From contig NZ_JAOCCU010000037.1 of the NCBI RefSeq assembly GCF_029840635.1, positions 1-64,000 on the forward strand: a stretch of 64,000 nucleotides of DNA. Reading direction: 5' to 3'. The notes under the pieces were generated by a model. That model saw only the letters and a program-made list of their open reading frames with translations. It ran no database searches and had not been told where the DNA came from. A program made the position numbers and the translations under genes. Of this stretch, positions 30,204 to 39,958 are shown in pieces (within the stretch, counting starts at the first letter, position 1; the number at the start of each line of letters is the position of its first letter). The stretch is from Mitsuaria sp. GD03876. GTDB taxonomy: Bacteria > Pseudomonadota > Gammaproteobacteria > Burkholderiales > Burkholderiaceae_C.

Positions 30204-31835
30204 ATGACACAGTCCCCACGCGGCGCCGCCGCGCCCGCGGTCCGTCTGTGCGACATCTCCAAGCGCTTCGGCGCGGTGCAGGCCAACCGGGCGGTGAGCC
30301 TGGCCGTGGAGCGCGGCACGGTGCACGGCCTGGTCGGCGAGAACGGCGCCGGCAAGAGCACGCTGATGGCGATCCTCTACGGCTACTACCACGCCGACGA
30401 GGGCCACATCGAGGTCGACGGCCAGCGCGTGAGCATCGCCAATTCGCATCAGGCGATCGCGCTGGGCATCGGCATGGTCCATCAGCACTTCATGCTGGTG
30501 GACACGCTGTCCGCGCTGGACAACGTGATGCTGGGCGCGGAGCCGGCGTTCTTCCTGTCGCGCGCCAAGCGCCAGGTGCGCCGCGAGCTCGAGACGCTGA
30601 TGCGCGACACCGGCCTGACGGTGCGCCTGGACGCGACGGTGGCCGACCTGCCGGTGGGCGAGCTGCAGCGGCTGGAGATCCTCAAGGCGCTGTACCGCGG
30701 CGCCCGCATCCTGATCCTGGACGAGCCGACCGCGGTGCTGACGCCGCAGGAGACCGACCAGCTGTTCGAGGTGCTGCGCCGCCTGCGCGAGCGCGGCACC
30801 ACCATCCTGCTGATCACGCACAAGCTGCGCGAGGTGATGGCGCTGTGCGACGCGGTCACCGTGATGCGCGCCGGCGCCGTGATCAAGACCAGCGCGATCG
30901 GCGACACCAGTCCCGAGGACCTGGCCGAGAGCATGGTCGGCCGCAAGGTCAACCTGGGCCGTGACGGCGGCGCCGCGAAGCCCCGGTCGACGCAGCCGGT
31001 GCTCCGGGCCGAAGGCCTGACCGTCGCCGCGGGCGAGGCCGGGTCCGGCGTGCACCTGCTGGGCAACGCCTCGCTGGCGCTGCGCCCGGGCGAGATCGTC
31101 GGCGTGGCCGGCGTCTCGGGCAACGGCCAGAGCGAGCTGCTGGAAGTGCTGGCCGGCATGCGCGCGCCCGACGCGGGCACGCTGCACGTCGCGGGCCGCG
31201 ACTTCCACGCCGCGTCGTGGATGGACCCGCGCACCGCGCGCGAGCTCAAGCTCGCGCACGTGCCCGAGGACCGCCACGCGCTGGGCATGGTGCTGAGCTT
31301 CCCCGCGTGGGAGACGGCCGCGCTCGGGTATCACGGGCAGGACGCGTACCGCGCCGGCCCGATGGGCCTGGGCATGAACCAGCGCCACCTGCGCGCGCGC
31401 ACCGCCGAGATGATGGAAAGCTTCGACGTGCGCCCGCGCAACGCGGAGCTGGGCTCGTCGAAGTTCTCCGGCGGCAACCAGCAGAAGCTGATCCTGGCGC
31501 GCGAGATCGGCCAGCAGCCGGCGGTGCTGCTGGTGGGGCAGCCCACGCGTGGCGTCGACATCGGCGCGATCGAATTCATCCACAACCAGCTGCGGCGCCT
31601 GCGCGACGCGGGCTGCGCGATCCTGGTCGTGTCCAGCGAGCTCGACGAGATCCTCGCGCTGGCCGACCGCGTCATCGTCATGAACGCGGGCCGCATCACC
31701 GGCGAGCTCGCGATCGACGAGTGCACCGAGAAGAACCTGGGCCTGCTGATGTCCGCTTCCCCGTCGACCTCGCCGACGTCCCCGACGTCTTCCCCGACCC
31801 CTGACAAGACCGCCGGCGCGGCCGTGGCCCCATGA
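30204..31835 (+). CDS. Nucleoside ABC transporter, double ATPase subunit
   Basis: A 543-residue protein with two ATP-binding cassettes, the sugar/nucleoside (CUT2-like) arrangement. The first has Walker A GENGAGKST, a signature reduced to LPVGELQRLEILKAL and Walker B LILDEPTAVL. The second has GVSGNGQSE in place of a full Walker A, signature FSGGNQQKLILAREI and Walker B VLLVGQPTRGVD, where the catalytic Glu is Gln as usual for this family's second site. A Ser/Pro/Thr tail follows. The stop overlaps the next start (ATGA). Confidence 0.93.
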   Translation: MTQSPRGAAAPAVRLCDISKRFGAVQANRAVSLAVERGTVHGLVGENGAGKSTLMAILYGYYHADEGHIEVDGQRVSIANSHQAIALGIGMVHQHFMLVDTLSALDNVMLGAEPAFFLSRAKRQVRRELETLMRDTGLTVRLDATVADLPVGELQRLEILKALYRGARILILDEPTAVLTPQETDQLFEVLRRLRERGTTILLITHKLREVMALCDAVTVMRAGAVIKTSAIGDTSPEDLAESMVGRKVNLGRDGGAAKPRSTQPVLRAEGLTVAAGEAGSGVHLLGNASLALRPGEIVGVAGVSGNGQSELLEVLAGMRAPDAGTLHVAGRDFHAASWMDPRTARELKLAHVPEDRHALGMVLSFPAWETAALGYHGQDAYRAGPMGLGMNQRHLRARTAEMMESFDVRPRNAELGSSKFSGGNQQKLILAREIGQQPAVLLVGQPTRGVDIGAIEFIHNQLRRLRDAGCAILVVSSELDEILALADRVIVMNAGRITGELAIDECTEKNLGLLMSASPSTSPTSPTSSPTPDKTAGAAVAP

Positions 31836-32965
31836 GCAGCCAAGCCTTGCAGATGCCGCGCTGGATGGACCTGGTGCTGCTGCCGCTGTGGAACCTGCTG
31901 GTGGCGCTGGCGGTGGCCGGCGGCGTCGTGCTGCTGATCGGCGCGAGCCCGGTGCAGGCGCTGTCGGTGCTGCTGGAAGGCGCGCTGGGCAGCGCCCGGG
32001 GCCTGGGCTACACGCTGTACTACACGACCACCTTCATCTTCACCGGCCTGGCCGTGGCGGTCGCCTTCCACGGCGGGCTGTTCAACATCGGCGGGGAAGG
32101 GCAAGCGACGCTGGGCGGCATCGGCGTGGCGCTGCTGTCGCTGTGGCTCGCGCCCAAGCTGCCCGGCTTCGTGATGATCCCGCTGGCGATCGTCGCGGCG
32201 GCGCTGTTCGGCATGGTCTGGGCCGCGGTGCCCGGTTACCTGCAGGCCTGGCGCGGCAGCCACGTCGTGATCACGACGATCATGTTCAACTTCCTGGCCG
32301 CCAGCCTCAACGGCTACCTGCTCGTGAACTGGCTGCGCCCGAACGGCTCGATGTCGGTGGAGAGCGACGCGTTCGCCGACTCGGCCCGCATCCCGGCCGT
32401 GCACGAGCTGCTGGCGAAGTTCGGCGTCGAATGGCCGTCCTCGCCGCTGAACCTGTCGATCCTGCTGGCGCTGGCCGCCTGCGTCTTCGTCTGGTGGTTC
32501 CTGTGGAAGAGCCGCGCCGGCTACGTGCTGCGCGCGGTCGGCGCCAATCCGGGCGCCGCGCATTACGCGGGCATCCGGCCGCGCTGGCAGGTGCTGGCGG
32601 CGATGGGCCTGTCGGGCGCGCTGGCCGGGCTGGTCGGCGTCAACGAGATCGCCGGCGTGCAGGGCAAGCTGACGCTGGACTTCGTCGCCGGCGCCGGGTT
32701 CACCGGCATCGCGGTGGCGCTGATGGGCCGCAACCATCCGGTGGGCATCGTGCTGGCGTCGCTGCTGTTCGGCACGCTGTACCAGGGCGGCGTGGAGGTC
32801 TCGTTCGAGGTCCCCGGCTTCAGCCGCGAGATGGTGGTGACGGTGCAGGGCCTGATCGTGCTGTTCGCCGGCGCGATGGCGATGGTGAGCGCGCCGATGT
32901 TCGCCAAGCTCTATGCGGCATTCGCGCGCCAGCCGCGCGGCGCCGAGGGGAAGTCCCATGGATGA
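31832..32965 (+). CDS. Nucleoside ABC transporter permease 1
   Basis: A 377-residue membrane subunit of the BMP-type importer with about ten helices; FNIGGEGQATLGGIG near residues 85-99 is the family's signature loop. It starts inside the stop codon of the ATPase and overlaps the next permease by 8 bases, so three genes are translationally coupled. Confidence 0.92.
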   Translation: MSSQALQMPRWMDLVLLPLWNLLVALAVAGGVVLLIGASPVQALSVLLEGALGSARGLGYTLYYTTTFIFTGLAVAVAFHGGLFNIGGEGQATLGGIGVALLSLWLAPKLPGFVMIPLAIVAAALFGMVWAAVPGYLQAWRGSHVVITTIMFNFLAASLNGYLLVNWLRPNGSMSVESDAFADSARIPAVHELLAKFGVEWPSSPLNLSILLALAACVFVWWFLWKSRAGYVLRAVGANPGAAHYAGIRPRWQVLAAMGLSGALAGLVGVNEIAGVQGKLTLDFVAGAGFTGIAVALMGRNHPVGIVLASLLFGTLYQGGVEVSFEVPGFSREMVVTVQGLIVLFAGAMAMVSAPMFAKLYAAFARQPRGAEGKSHG

Positions 32966-33923
32966 GGTGCTGATCGGCTCCGTGCTGGCGTCGACGCTGC
33001 GCGTCACGACGCCGCTGCTGTTCGCGGCGCTCGCGGGCCTGCTGTCGGAGCGCTCCGGCGTCGTCGACATCGGGCTGGAAGGCAAGATGCTGTCGGCCGC
33101 GTTCGCCGCGGCGGCGGTGGCCAGCGTGTCGCATTCGACGACGCTGGGCCTGCTGGCGGCGATCGGCGTGGCGATCGCGATGTCGATGGTCCACGGCTTC
33201 GCCACGGTCACGCACCGCGGCGACCAGGTCGTTTCCGGCGTCGCGCTGAACATGGTGGCCGCCGGCCTGACGGTGGTGCTGGGCATCGCCTGGTTCGCGC
33301 AGGGCGGCCAGACGCCGCCGATCGATTCGGCGCAACGCATCACCGGGCTGCTGCCGCAGTGGGCGGAGCCAACGCCGGGCAGCTGGTTCGCGTCGGTGAT
33401 CGGCCACGGCCTGCTGAGCCACAACGCGCTGGTCTACCTGGCCTTCGCGCTGGTCGTCGTCGTGTGGTTCTTCCTGGAACGCACCCGGCCGGGCCTGCGC
33501 CTGCGCGCGGTCGGCGAGAACCCGGCGATGGTCGACGCCGCCGGCGTGTCGGTGCCGCGGCTGCGCTACACCGCGCTGGCGCTCAACGGCATCCTGTGCG
33601 GCCTGGGCGGCGCCTACCTGACGCTGGCGCAGAACGCCTCGTTCTCGCCCAACATGACCGCGGGCCGCGGCTTCATCGCGCTGGCCGCGATGATCTTCGG
33701 CAAGTGGAAGCCGGTGCCCACGCTGTGCGCCTGCCTGCTGTTCGGTTTCCTGGATGCCGTGGCGATCCGCCTGCAGGGCGTGTCGCTGCCGGGCATCGGC
33801 GAGGTGCCGGTGCAACTGATCCAGGCGCTGCCCTACATCCTGACCGTGGTGCTGCTGGCCGGCTTCATCGGCCAGGCGATCGCGCCCAAGGCGCTCAGCA
33901 AGCCGTACGTGAAGGAGCGCTGA
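32958..33923 (+). CDS. Nucleoside ABC transporter permease 2
   Basis: A 321-residue second permease. SERSGVVDIGLEGKMLSAA at about 30-48 is the typical loop of this subunit. I chose the ATG at 32958, which overlaps the preceding gene, rather than one 15 codons upstream lying deeper in that gene. The helices and length match the smaller permease of BMP systems. Confidence 0.91.
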   Translation: MDEVLIGSVLASTLRVTTPLLFAALAGLLSERSGVVDIGLEGKMLSAAFAAAAVASVSHSTTLGLLAAIGVAIAMSMVHGFATVTHRGDQVVSGVALNMVAAGLTVVLGIAWFAQGGQTPPIDSAQRITGLLPQWAEPTPGSWFASVIGHGLLSHNALVYLAFALVVVVWFFLERTRPGLRLRAVGENPAMVDAAGVSVPRLRYTALALNGILCGLGGAYLTLAQNASFSPNMTAGRGFIALAAMIFGKWKPVPTLCACLLFGFLDAVAIRLQGVSLPGIGEVPVQLIQALPYILTVVLLAGFIGQAIAPKALSKPYVKER

Positions 33924-33925
33924 TC

Positions 33926-34372
33926 ATGGCGACGTCCCAGGACCTGATCGCGGCCATCCCGCTGCCGGCCGGCGTGATCGAGCGGCTGCTGAAGGCCGCG
34001 CTCGACGCCCGCCAGCATGCGCATGCGCCGTACTCGAAGTACTTCGTCGGCGCCGCGGTGCTCGACGAACACGGCCGCATCCACGCCGGCTGCAACATCG
34101 AGAACGCCGCCTACCCGCAAGGCTGGTGCGCCGAGACCAACGCGCTGGGCCACATGATCATGGGCGGCGGGCGCGTGGCGCGCGCGGTGATGGTCACCGG
34201 CGCCGGCTCGGAAATCATCACCCCCTGCGGCGGCTGCCGCCAGAAACTGCGCGAGTTCGCGCGGCCCGACGACCTGATCGTGATCGCGGGCGACGCCTCC
34301 GGCGTGCGCGCGCACTGGACCCTGGAGCAGCTGCTGCCCGCCAGCTTCGGTCCGGACCACCTGAAGCCCTGA
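33926..34372 (+). CDS. cdd: Cytidine deaminase
   Basis: A 148-residue small-type (tetrameric) cytidine deaminase that turns cytidine and deoxycytidine into uridine and deoxyuridine. Zinc motif: CAETNAL (Cys and catalytic Glu) and PCGGCRQKL (two Cys), with APYSKYFVGAAV for the nucleoside site. It starts two bases after permease 2, linking uptake to salvage. Confidence 0.95.
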   Translation: MATSQDLIAAIPLPAGVIERLLKAALDARQHAHAPYSKYFVGAAVLDEHGRIHAGCNIENAAYPQGWCAETNALGHMIMGGGRVARAVMVTGAGSEIITPCGGCRQKLREFARPDDLIVIAGDASGVRAHWTLEQLLPASFGPDHLKP

Positions 34373-34418
34373 ACACCGACATCGACGCGGCCGCCCGGGC
34401 CGCGACAGGAGAACCGAC

Positions 34419-35276
34419 ATGTCCATCCCCCTGCACGGCGCCGAGCTCGACGCCGCCATCACCGCCAGCATCGCCACGCTCAAATCGACCTTCGGCGAGC
34501 AAGGCCCCGAAGTGGCCGTCGTGCTGGGCTCCGGCTGGTCCGGCGCCGTCGACCAGCTGCAGGACGTGACGCACCTGCCGTACGCGCAGCTGCCGGCCTT
34601 CCCGCAGCCCAAGGTCGAGGGCCACGTGGCCGAGATCGCGGTGGGCCGCGTCGGCCAGCAACGCGTGGCGATGCTGCGCGGCCGCGCCCACACCTACGAG
34701 AGCGGCGACTGCACCGGCATGGCCGGCGCGATCCGCGCGCTCAAGGCCTGGGGCGTGAAGGTGCTGGTGCTGACGAACGCGTCGGGCAGCCTGCGCTCGC
34801 ACCAGCCCCCGGGCAGCCTGATGCTGATCTCGGACCACATCAATGCGCCGCAGCGCTCGCCGCTGACGGGCCTGCCGGGCAGCGACCGCTTCTGCGACAT
34901 GAGCGTCGCCTACGACGCCGAGCTGCGCCGGCAAGGCTTCAAGGTGGCCCGCGAGCACAACATGGTGTTGACCGAGGGCGTGTACGTGTGGGCGGTCGGC
35001 CCGCACTTCGAGACGCCGGCCGAGATCCGCATGTTCGCCGCCTGGGGCGCGGACGCGGTCGGCATGAGCACCGTGCCGGAGACCATCCTGGCCCGCCACG
35101 CCGGGCTGCGCGTCGCCGGCCTGGCGCTGATCACCAACATGGCCGCCGGCATGTCGGACGAGGCGCTGACGCACGCGCTGACGCTGCAGCAGGCCAAGGC
35201 CTCGGGCGAGCGCGCCGCGGCCTTCCTGGGCCAATACTTGGCCTCGTTGGCGACGCTGGAATCGCTCAAGGCCTGA
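34419..35276 (+). CDS. Purine nucleoside phosphorylase (trimeric, family 2)
   Basis: A 285-residue phosphorylase that splits purine nucleosides into base and ribose-1-phosphate. VVLGSGW is the phosphate loop, GRAHTYESGD and SDHINAP follow, VGPHFETPAEIRM is the family signature, MSTVPE and LITNMAAG hold the purine-binding residues. The Asn in ITNMAAG suggests 6-oxopurines as preferred bases. It continues the salvage operon with a GGAGAA ribosome site. Confidence 0.92.
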   Translation: MSIPLHGAELDAAITASIATLKSTFGEQGPEVAVVLGSGWSGAVDQLQDVTHLPYAQLPAFPQPKVEGHVAEIAVGRVGQQRVAMLRGRAHTYESGDCTGMAGAIRALKAWGVKVLVLTNASGSLRSHQPPGSLMLISDHINAPQRSPLTGLPGSDRFCDMSVAYDAELRRQGFKVAREHNMVLTEGVYVWAVGPHFETPAEIRMFAAWGADAVGMSTVPETILARHAGLRVAGLALITNMAAGMSDEALTHALTLQQAKASGERAAAFLGQYLASLATLESLKA

Positions 35277-35418
35277 TCGGCCGGAAGGCGCAATATCGGG
35301 GCGGCACCCGAGTCCCGCGGGGCGGTGCCGATCGATCCCGTCCGGGGCAGGGTGCGCGCGGCGCCTGGCCCTGGCCAGCCACAGCCGCGCGCTGCGTGAC
35401 GCAGCCTGGGAGCAGTAG

Positions 35419-36210
35419 ATGACGACCGACATGAGTCTCGAACCGATCAGCCTCGAACAAGCCGCGCGCCTGGCGCTGCGCTGCCTCGACCTGACCAGCC
35501 TGAACGACGGCGACACCGCCGCCGACATCGACGCGCTGTGCGAGCGCGCCATCGGCGCGCCGGAGCGCGGCCACGTGGCCGCCGTGTGCGTGTGGCCGAA
35601 ATTCGTCGCGCAGGCGCGTGCCGCGCTGCCCAAGGACATCCGCGTCGCCGCGGTCGCCAACTTCCCCGACGGCAGCCTGGACCTGCCGCGCGTGCTGGCC
35701 GAGGTCGACGCGATCGCGCAGGCCGGCGCGCAGGAGGTGGACGTGGTGCTGCCGTACCGCGCGCTGATGAAGGGGCAGTCGACCGAGGTCGGCGAGTTCC
35801 TGGCTGAGGTGCGCCACGCCACGCGGCCGCTGACGCTGAAGGTGATCATCGAATCGGGCGAGCTGGGCTCGCCCGCGCGCATCGCCGAGGCGACGCGCCA
35901 GGCGCTGATGGCCGGCGCCGATTTCGTGAAGACCAGCACCGGCAAGAGCAAGGTGTCGGCCACGCCCGAGGCGGCGGCGGCGATGCTGCGCGAGATCGCG
36001 GGCAGCGGCCTGGGCAACGCCGGCTTCAAGGCCTCGGGCGGGATCCGCTCGGTGGCGGACGCGCGCGTCTACCTGCAGCTGGCGGCCGAGGCGCTCGGCG
36101 CCGGCGCGCTGACGCCGCAACGCCTGCGCTTCGGCGCGAGCGGGCTGCTCGGCGACATCGAGGCCGTGCTGGCCGGGCAGGACAGCGCGGCCGTCAGCGC
36201 CGCCTACTGA
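35419..36210 (+). CDS. deoC: Deoxyribose-phosphate aldolase
   Basis: A 263-residue aldolase that cleaves 2-deoxyribose-5-phosphate to acetaldehyde and glyceraldehyde-3-phosphate. The Schiff-base Lys is in DFVKTSTGKS and a second key Lys in GFKASGGIRS; VAAVANFPDGS is also typical. It starts 142 bases after the phosphorylase gene; that gap carries an inverted repeat CGGCACC/GGTGCCG (35302-35330) that could be an internal processing or attenuation hairpin. GGGAGCAGTAG precedes the ATG. Confidence 0.94.
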   Translation: MTTDMSLEPISLEQAARLALRCLDLTSLNDGDTAADIDALCERAIGAPERGHVAAVCVWPKFVAQARAALPKDIRVAAVANFPDGSLDLPRVLAEVDAIAQAGAQEVDVVLPYRALMKGQSTEVGEFLAEVRHATRPLTLKVIIESGELGSPARIAEATRQALMAGADFVKTSTGKSKVSATPEAAAAMLREIAGSGLGNAGFKASGGIRSVADARVYLQLAAEALGAGALTPQRLRFGASGLLGDIEAVLAGQDSAAVSAAY

Positions 36211-36299
36211 AACCCGGCGCGCCACCGCCGACCGGGCCGCGACGCCGCGCCACGCCGGCGCGCGCCAGACAACGACAACACATCGAGGGGACGCGGCAG

Positions 36300-37616
36300 A
36301 TGCTGGCGCAGGAAATCATTCGGGCCAAGCGCGAAGGACGCGCGCTGGACGAGACCCAGATCCAGCACTTCGTGCGCGGGCTGGTGGACGGCAGCTGGAG
36401 CGAGGGGCAGGTGGCCGCGCTCGGCATGGCAGTGTTCCTGCGCGGGATGGGCCGCGACGAGGCGGTCGCGCTGACGCGCGCGATGATGCGCAGCGGCCGC
36501 GTGCTGGCCTGGGCGGACATGCCGGGACCGGTGCTGGACAAGCACTCCAGCGGCGGCGTCGGCGACAAGCTCAGCCTGATGATCGCGCCGATGGTGGCGG
36601 CCTGCGGCGGCTACGTGCCGATGATCGCGGGGCGCGGGCTGGGCCACACCGGCGGGACGGTCGACAAGCTCGAGGCGATCCCCGGCTACACGACGGCGCC
36701 CGCGCCGGCCGACTTCGACCGCATCGTGCGCACGCTGGGCTGCGCCGTCATCGGCCAGACCGGCGACCTGGCACCGGCGGACAAGCGCTTCTACGCGGTG
36801 CGCGACATCACCGCCACCGTCGAGAGCGTGCCGCTGATCACCGCCAGCATCCTGTCCAAGAAGCTCGCGGCCGGACTGCAGGGCCTGGCCATGGACATCA
36901 AGTGCGGCAACGGCGCGTTCGCCGCGACGCCGGAGTTCGGGCGCGAGCTGGCGCAAAGCATCGTGGACGTGGCCGGCGGCGCGGGACTGCGCACGCGCGC
37001 CCTGATCACCGACATGAACCAGGTGCTCGGACGGGAAGTCGGCAACGCGCTGGAAGTGCGCGGCGCCATCGACTACCTCACCGGCCGGCAGCCCCGGGAG
37101 GCGCGCACCCATGAGCTGACGCTGGCGCTGTGCGCCGAGATGCTGGTGCTGGGCGGGCTCGCGCCCGACACGGCCGCGGCCCGCGTCAAGCTGCAGGCAG
37201 CACTCGACAGCGGTTCGGCGGCGGAACGCTTCGCCCACATGGTCGCGGCACTCGGCGGACCCGCCGACCTGCTGGAGAAACCCAATACCCACCTGGCCGC
37301 CGCGCCCGTCGTCCGCCCCGTCCCCGCACCCCGCGCCGGACGCGTCGTCGCCATGCAAACCCGCGACATCGGACTCGCCATCGTCGAACTCGGCGGCGGA
37401 CGCCGGCTGCCCGGCGACACACTCGACATGCGCGTCGGCTTCGATCGGTTCGCGCAACTCGGCGATATCGTCTCGGCCGGGGAACCGGTCGCCTTCGTCC
37501 ACGCGGCCGACGAGGCGTCGGCTCAGCGCGCGATCGAGCAGGTGCTCGACGCCATCACCATCGACGACGCGCCCGCATGGACGCCAGCGCCGCTCGTGAT
37601 GGAGGAACTCGGCTGA
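36300..37616 (+). CDS. deoA: Thymidine phosphorylase
   Basis: A 438-residue enzyme that converts thymidine and phosphate to thymine and deoxyribose-1-phosphate. KHSSGGVGDKLSLMIAPMVAACGG and GRGLGHTGGTVDKLEAIPG are the family signatures covering phosphate and base sites; the C-terminal domain starts near VRPVPAPRAGRV. It ends the operon and feeds DeoC. From about codon 340 onward the codon style shifts towards C-ending codons, continuing into the next gene, but the reading frame is intact. Confidence 0.95.
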   Translation: MLAQEIIRAKREGRALDETQIQHFVRGLVDGSWSEGQVAALGMAVFLRGMGRDEAVALTRAMMRSGRVLAWADMPGPVLDKHSSGGVGDKLSLMIAPMVAACGGYVPMIAGRGLGHTGGTVDKLEAIPGYTTAPAPADFDRIVRTLGCAVIGQTGDLAPADKRFYAVRDITATVESVPLITASILSKKLAAGLQGLAMDIKCGNGAFAATPEFGRELAQSIVDVAGGAGLRTRALITDMNQVLGREVGNALEVRGAIDYLTGRQPREARTHELTLALCAEMLVLGGLAPDTAAARVKLQAALDSGSAAERFAHMVAALGGPADLLEKPNTHLAAAPVVRPVPAPRAGRVVAMQTRDIGLAIVELGGGRRLPGDTLDMRVGFDRFAQLGDIVSAGEPVAFVHAADEASAQRAIEQVLDAITIDDAPAWTPAPLVMEELG

Positions 37617-37626
37617 GACCGAGCAC

Positions 37627-37711
37627 GTGTCGGCAGAACCCGGTGCCGGCCGGCCTCATACGCTCCACATGTTCCGCAAATCGGCCGGCCGGCACCGGGT
37701 CCCGCCGACAC
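37627..37711. repeat. Long inverted repeat (29-base arms) between deoA and trmB
   Basis: Arms 37627-37655 and 37683-37711 pair over 26 of 29 positions: an outer eight-pair block (GTGTCGGC/GCCGACAC), a three-base mismatch, and an inner eighteen-pair block built on GGTGCCGGCCGGCC. The loop is 27 bases. No T-run follows. It may end deoA transcription, protect the mRNA 3' end, or be a dispersed palindromic element. A -10-like TAAAAT for trmB lies at 37750-37755. Confidence 0.85.
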
Positions 37712-37782
37712 CGATACAGCACGCAGCGCGGGCCAATGCCCCCCGTCAGTAAAATTCGCGCCCTCGTTTCCTGATTTCCGCC

Positions 37783-38541
37783 ATGTCCGATTCCATCGAT
37801 TCCATCGATCCCGTCGATCACGACGATCACGACGACAAGCCTGAAGGCGAGGGCATCCACCATCCGCGCGCGCGCATCCGCAGCTTCGTCGTCCGCGCCG
37901 GACGCATGGGCACCGGACAAATCAAGGCACTCGCGGAACTCGGACCCAAGTTCGTGCTCCCGTTCAAGGACGAACCCCTCGACTACACGGCTACCTTCGG
38001 CCGGCAGGCACCGGTGGTCTTCGAAATCGGCTTCGGCATGGGCGGACCCACCGCACAGATCGCCCAGACCCTCCCAGGCATCGACTTCATCGGCTGCGAA
38101 GTCCACGAACCCGGCGTCGGCGCACTGCTCAAGCTCATCGGCGAGCAGGACATCCCCAACATCCGCATCCTCCAGCACGACGCCGTCGAAGTCCTCGACC
38201 ACATGATCCCCAAGGGCTCGCTGGCCGGCGTCCACATCTACTTCCCCGACCCCTGGCACAAGAAGCGGCACAACAAGCGCCGCCTCGTGCAGCCGCCCTT
38301 CGTCGCCAAGCTCGTGGAACACCTGGCGCCCGGCGGCTACCTCCACCTGGCCACCGACTGGGAACCCTACGCCCAGCAAATGCTCGAGGTCCTCAGCGCC
38401 GACCCGGACCTGGCGAACACCTCCTCGCGCCCCGACGGCTACGCCGACAAGCCCGAGTACCGCCCGCTGACCAAGTTCGAACACCGCGGCCTGAAGCTCG
38501 GTCACGGCGTCTGGGACCTGGTGTTCAAGCGCAAGGGCTGA
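37783..38541 (+). CDS. trmB: tRNA (guanine-N7)-methyltransferase TrmB
   Basis: A 252-residue enzyme that methylates G46 of tRNA. SAM motif [14 protein letters not shown] and [13 protein letters not shown]; the tRNA-binding/catalytic signature [15 protein letters not shown] is complete. The first 25 residues are a Ser/Ile/Asp/His low-complexity lead ([16 protein letters not shown]) encoded by short repeats of a nine-base unit. It starts after the long inverted repeat and is probably separately transcribed. Confidence 0.95.
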   Translation: MSDSIDSIDPVDHDDHDDKPEGEGIHHPRARIRSFVVRAGRMGTGQIKALAELGPKFVLPFKDEPLDYTATFGRQAPVVFEIGFGMGGPTAQIAQTLPGIDFIGCEVHEPGVGALLKLIGEQDIPNIRILQHDAVEVLDHMIPKGSLAGVHIYFPDPWHKKRHNKRRLVQPPFVAKLVEHLAPGGYLHLATDWEPYAQQMLEVLSADPDLANTSSRPDGYADKPEYRPLTKFEHRGLKLGHGVWDLVFKRKG

Positions 38542-38660
38542 GGCCCCGGCCCCGGCCGCTGGTCATTGGCCAGTGGCGGCGTGACCAAGGTCAGGCGCGG
38601 CCGGGCCCTGCAAGGCCTTTCAGGGCGCGTCAAAAGGTCGCGCTGGTAGAGTTCCGCCCC

Positions 38661-39890
38661 ATGTCCGAATCCAACTCCCTCGCCGGTCGGCACGTCCTGC
38701 TCGGCCTGTCCGGCGGCATCGCCTGCTACAAGATCGCCGAGCTGACGCGGCTGCTGGTGAAGGCCGGCGCCACGGTGCAGGTGCTGATGACGGAGGCCGC
38801 CGAGGCCTTCATCACGCCGGTGACGATGCAGGCGCTGTCCAACCGCCCGGTGTTCACCAGCCAGTGGGATGCGCGCCCCGACAACAACATGGCGCACATC
38901 AACCTGACGCGCGAGGCGGACGTGATGCTGATCGCGCCGGCCAGCGCGGACCTGATCGCCAAGCTGGCGCAGGGCCGCGCGGACGACCTGCTGCCGCTGA
39001 CCGCGCTGGCGCGTCCGGCGCAGCGCTGCGCGCTGCTGCTGGCCCCGGCAATGAACCGCGAGATGTGGGCCCATCCGGCCACGCAGCGCAACCTCGCTCA
39101 AGTGCAGGCCGACGGCGCGCGGGTGCTGGGCGTGGGCACCGGCGACCAGGCCTGCGGCGAGGTCGGCGACGGCCGCATGCTGGAGCCGGCGCAGCTGCTC
39201 GAGCACGTGGTGTCGCATTTCCAGCCCAAGGTGCTGGCGGGCCGCAAGCTGCTGATCACCGCCGGTCCGACCTACGAGGCGATCGATCCGGTGCGCGGCA
39301 TCACCAATCGCTCCAGCGGCAAGATGGGTTTCGCGATCGCGCGCGCGGCGGCGGAAGCCGGCGCCGAGGTGACGCTGGTGGCCGGGCCGGTGCACCTGCC
39401 CACGCCGTTGGGCGTGACCCGCGTCGACGTGCTGAGCGCCCGCGAGATGCTGGACGCGGTGCTGCCGCGGGCCGCCACGCACCAGGTGTTCGTGGCCACC
39501 GCCGCGGTCGCGGACTGGCGCCCGGCGCAGGCCGCGGAGCACAAGATCAAGAAGAACGCCAAGGCCGGCGAGGCGGTCGCGCCCGTGCTGGAGCTGGCGG
39601 AGAACCCCGACATCCTGGCCACGGTCGCCGCGTTGGCGCATCCGCCGCTGTGCGTCGGTTTCGCGGCCGAGAGCCAGGACCTGATCAAGCACGCCCGCGA
39701 GAAGCGCCAGCGCAAGAACGTGCCGCTGATCGTGGCCAACGTCGGCCCGGCGACCTTCGGCCAGGACGACAACGCGCTGACGCTGGTCGACGCCCGCGGC
39801 GAACGCGAGCTGTCGCGCGCCGACAAGCTGACGCTGGCCCGCGAGCTGGTGCGCGAGATCGCGCAGCGGCTCACCACCTACAGCGCCTGA
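38661..39890 (+). CDS. coaBC: Phosphopantothenoylcysteine decarboxylase/synthase
   Basis: A 409-residue bifunctional coenzyme A enzyme. The N-terminal flavin decarboxylase (CoaC) shows [26 protein letters not shown] and the substrate clamp Cys in [13 protein letters not shown]; the C-terminal synthase (CoaB) shows [16 protein letters not shown] and NRSSGKMG. Upstream (38605-38626) is a hairpin GCCCTG/CAGGGC that may end trmB transcription. dut follows 68 bases on, the usual coaBC-dut order. Confidence 0.96.
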   Translation: MSESNSLAGRHVLLGLSGGIACYKIAELTRLLVKAGATVQVLMTEAAEAFITPVTMQALSNRPVFTSQWDARPDNNMAHINLTREADVMLIAPASADLIAKLAQGRADDLLPLTALARPAQRCALLLAPAMNREMWAHPATQRNLAQVQADGARVLGVGTGDQACGEVGDGRMLEPAQLLEHVVSHFQPKVLAGRKLLITAGPTYEAIDPVRGITNRSSGKMGFAIARAAAEAGAEVTLVAGPVHLPTPLGVTRVDVLSAREMLDAVLPRAATHQVFVATAAVADWRPAQAAEHKIKKNAKAGEAVAPVLELAENPDILATVAALAHPPLCVGFAAESQDLIKHAREKRQRKNVPLIVANVGPATFGQDDNALTLVDARGERELSRADKLTLARELVREIAQRLTTYSA

Positions 39891-39958
39891 CGCGCGACGA
39901 CCCCGGCGGACGACCGACGATCGACGTCCGCCCCCGATTTCCCTTTCCTGTTGATCTC

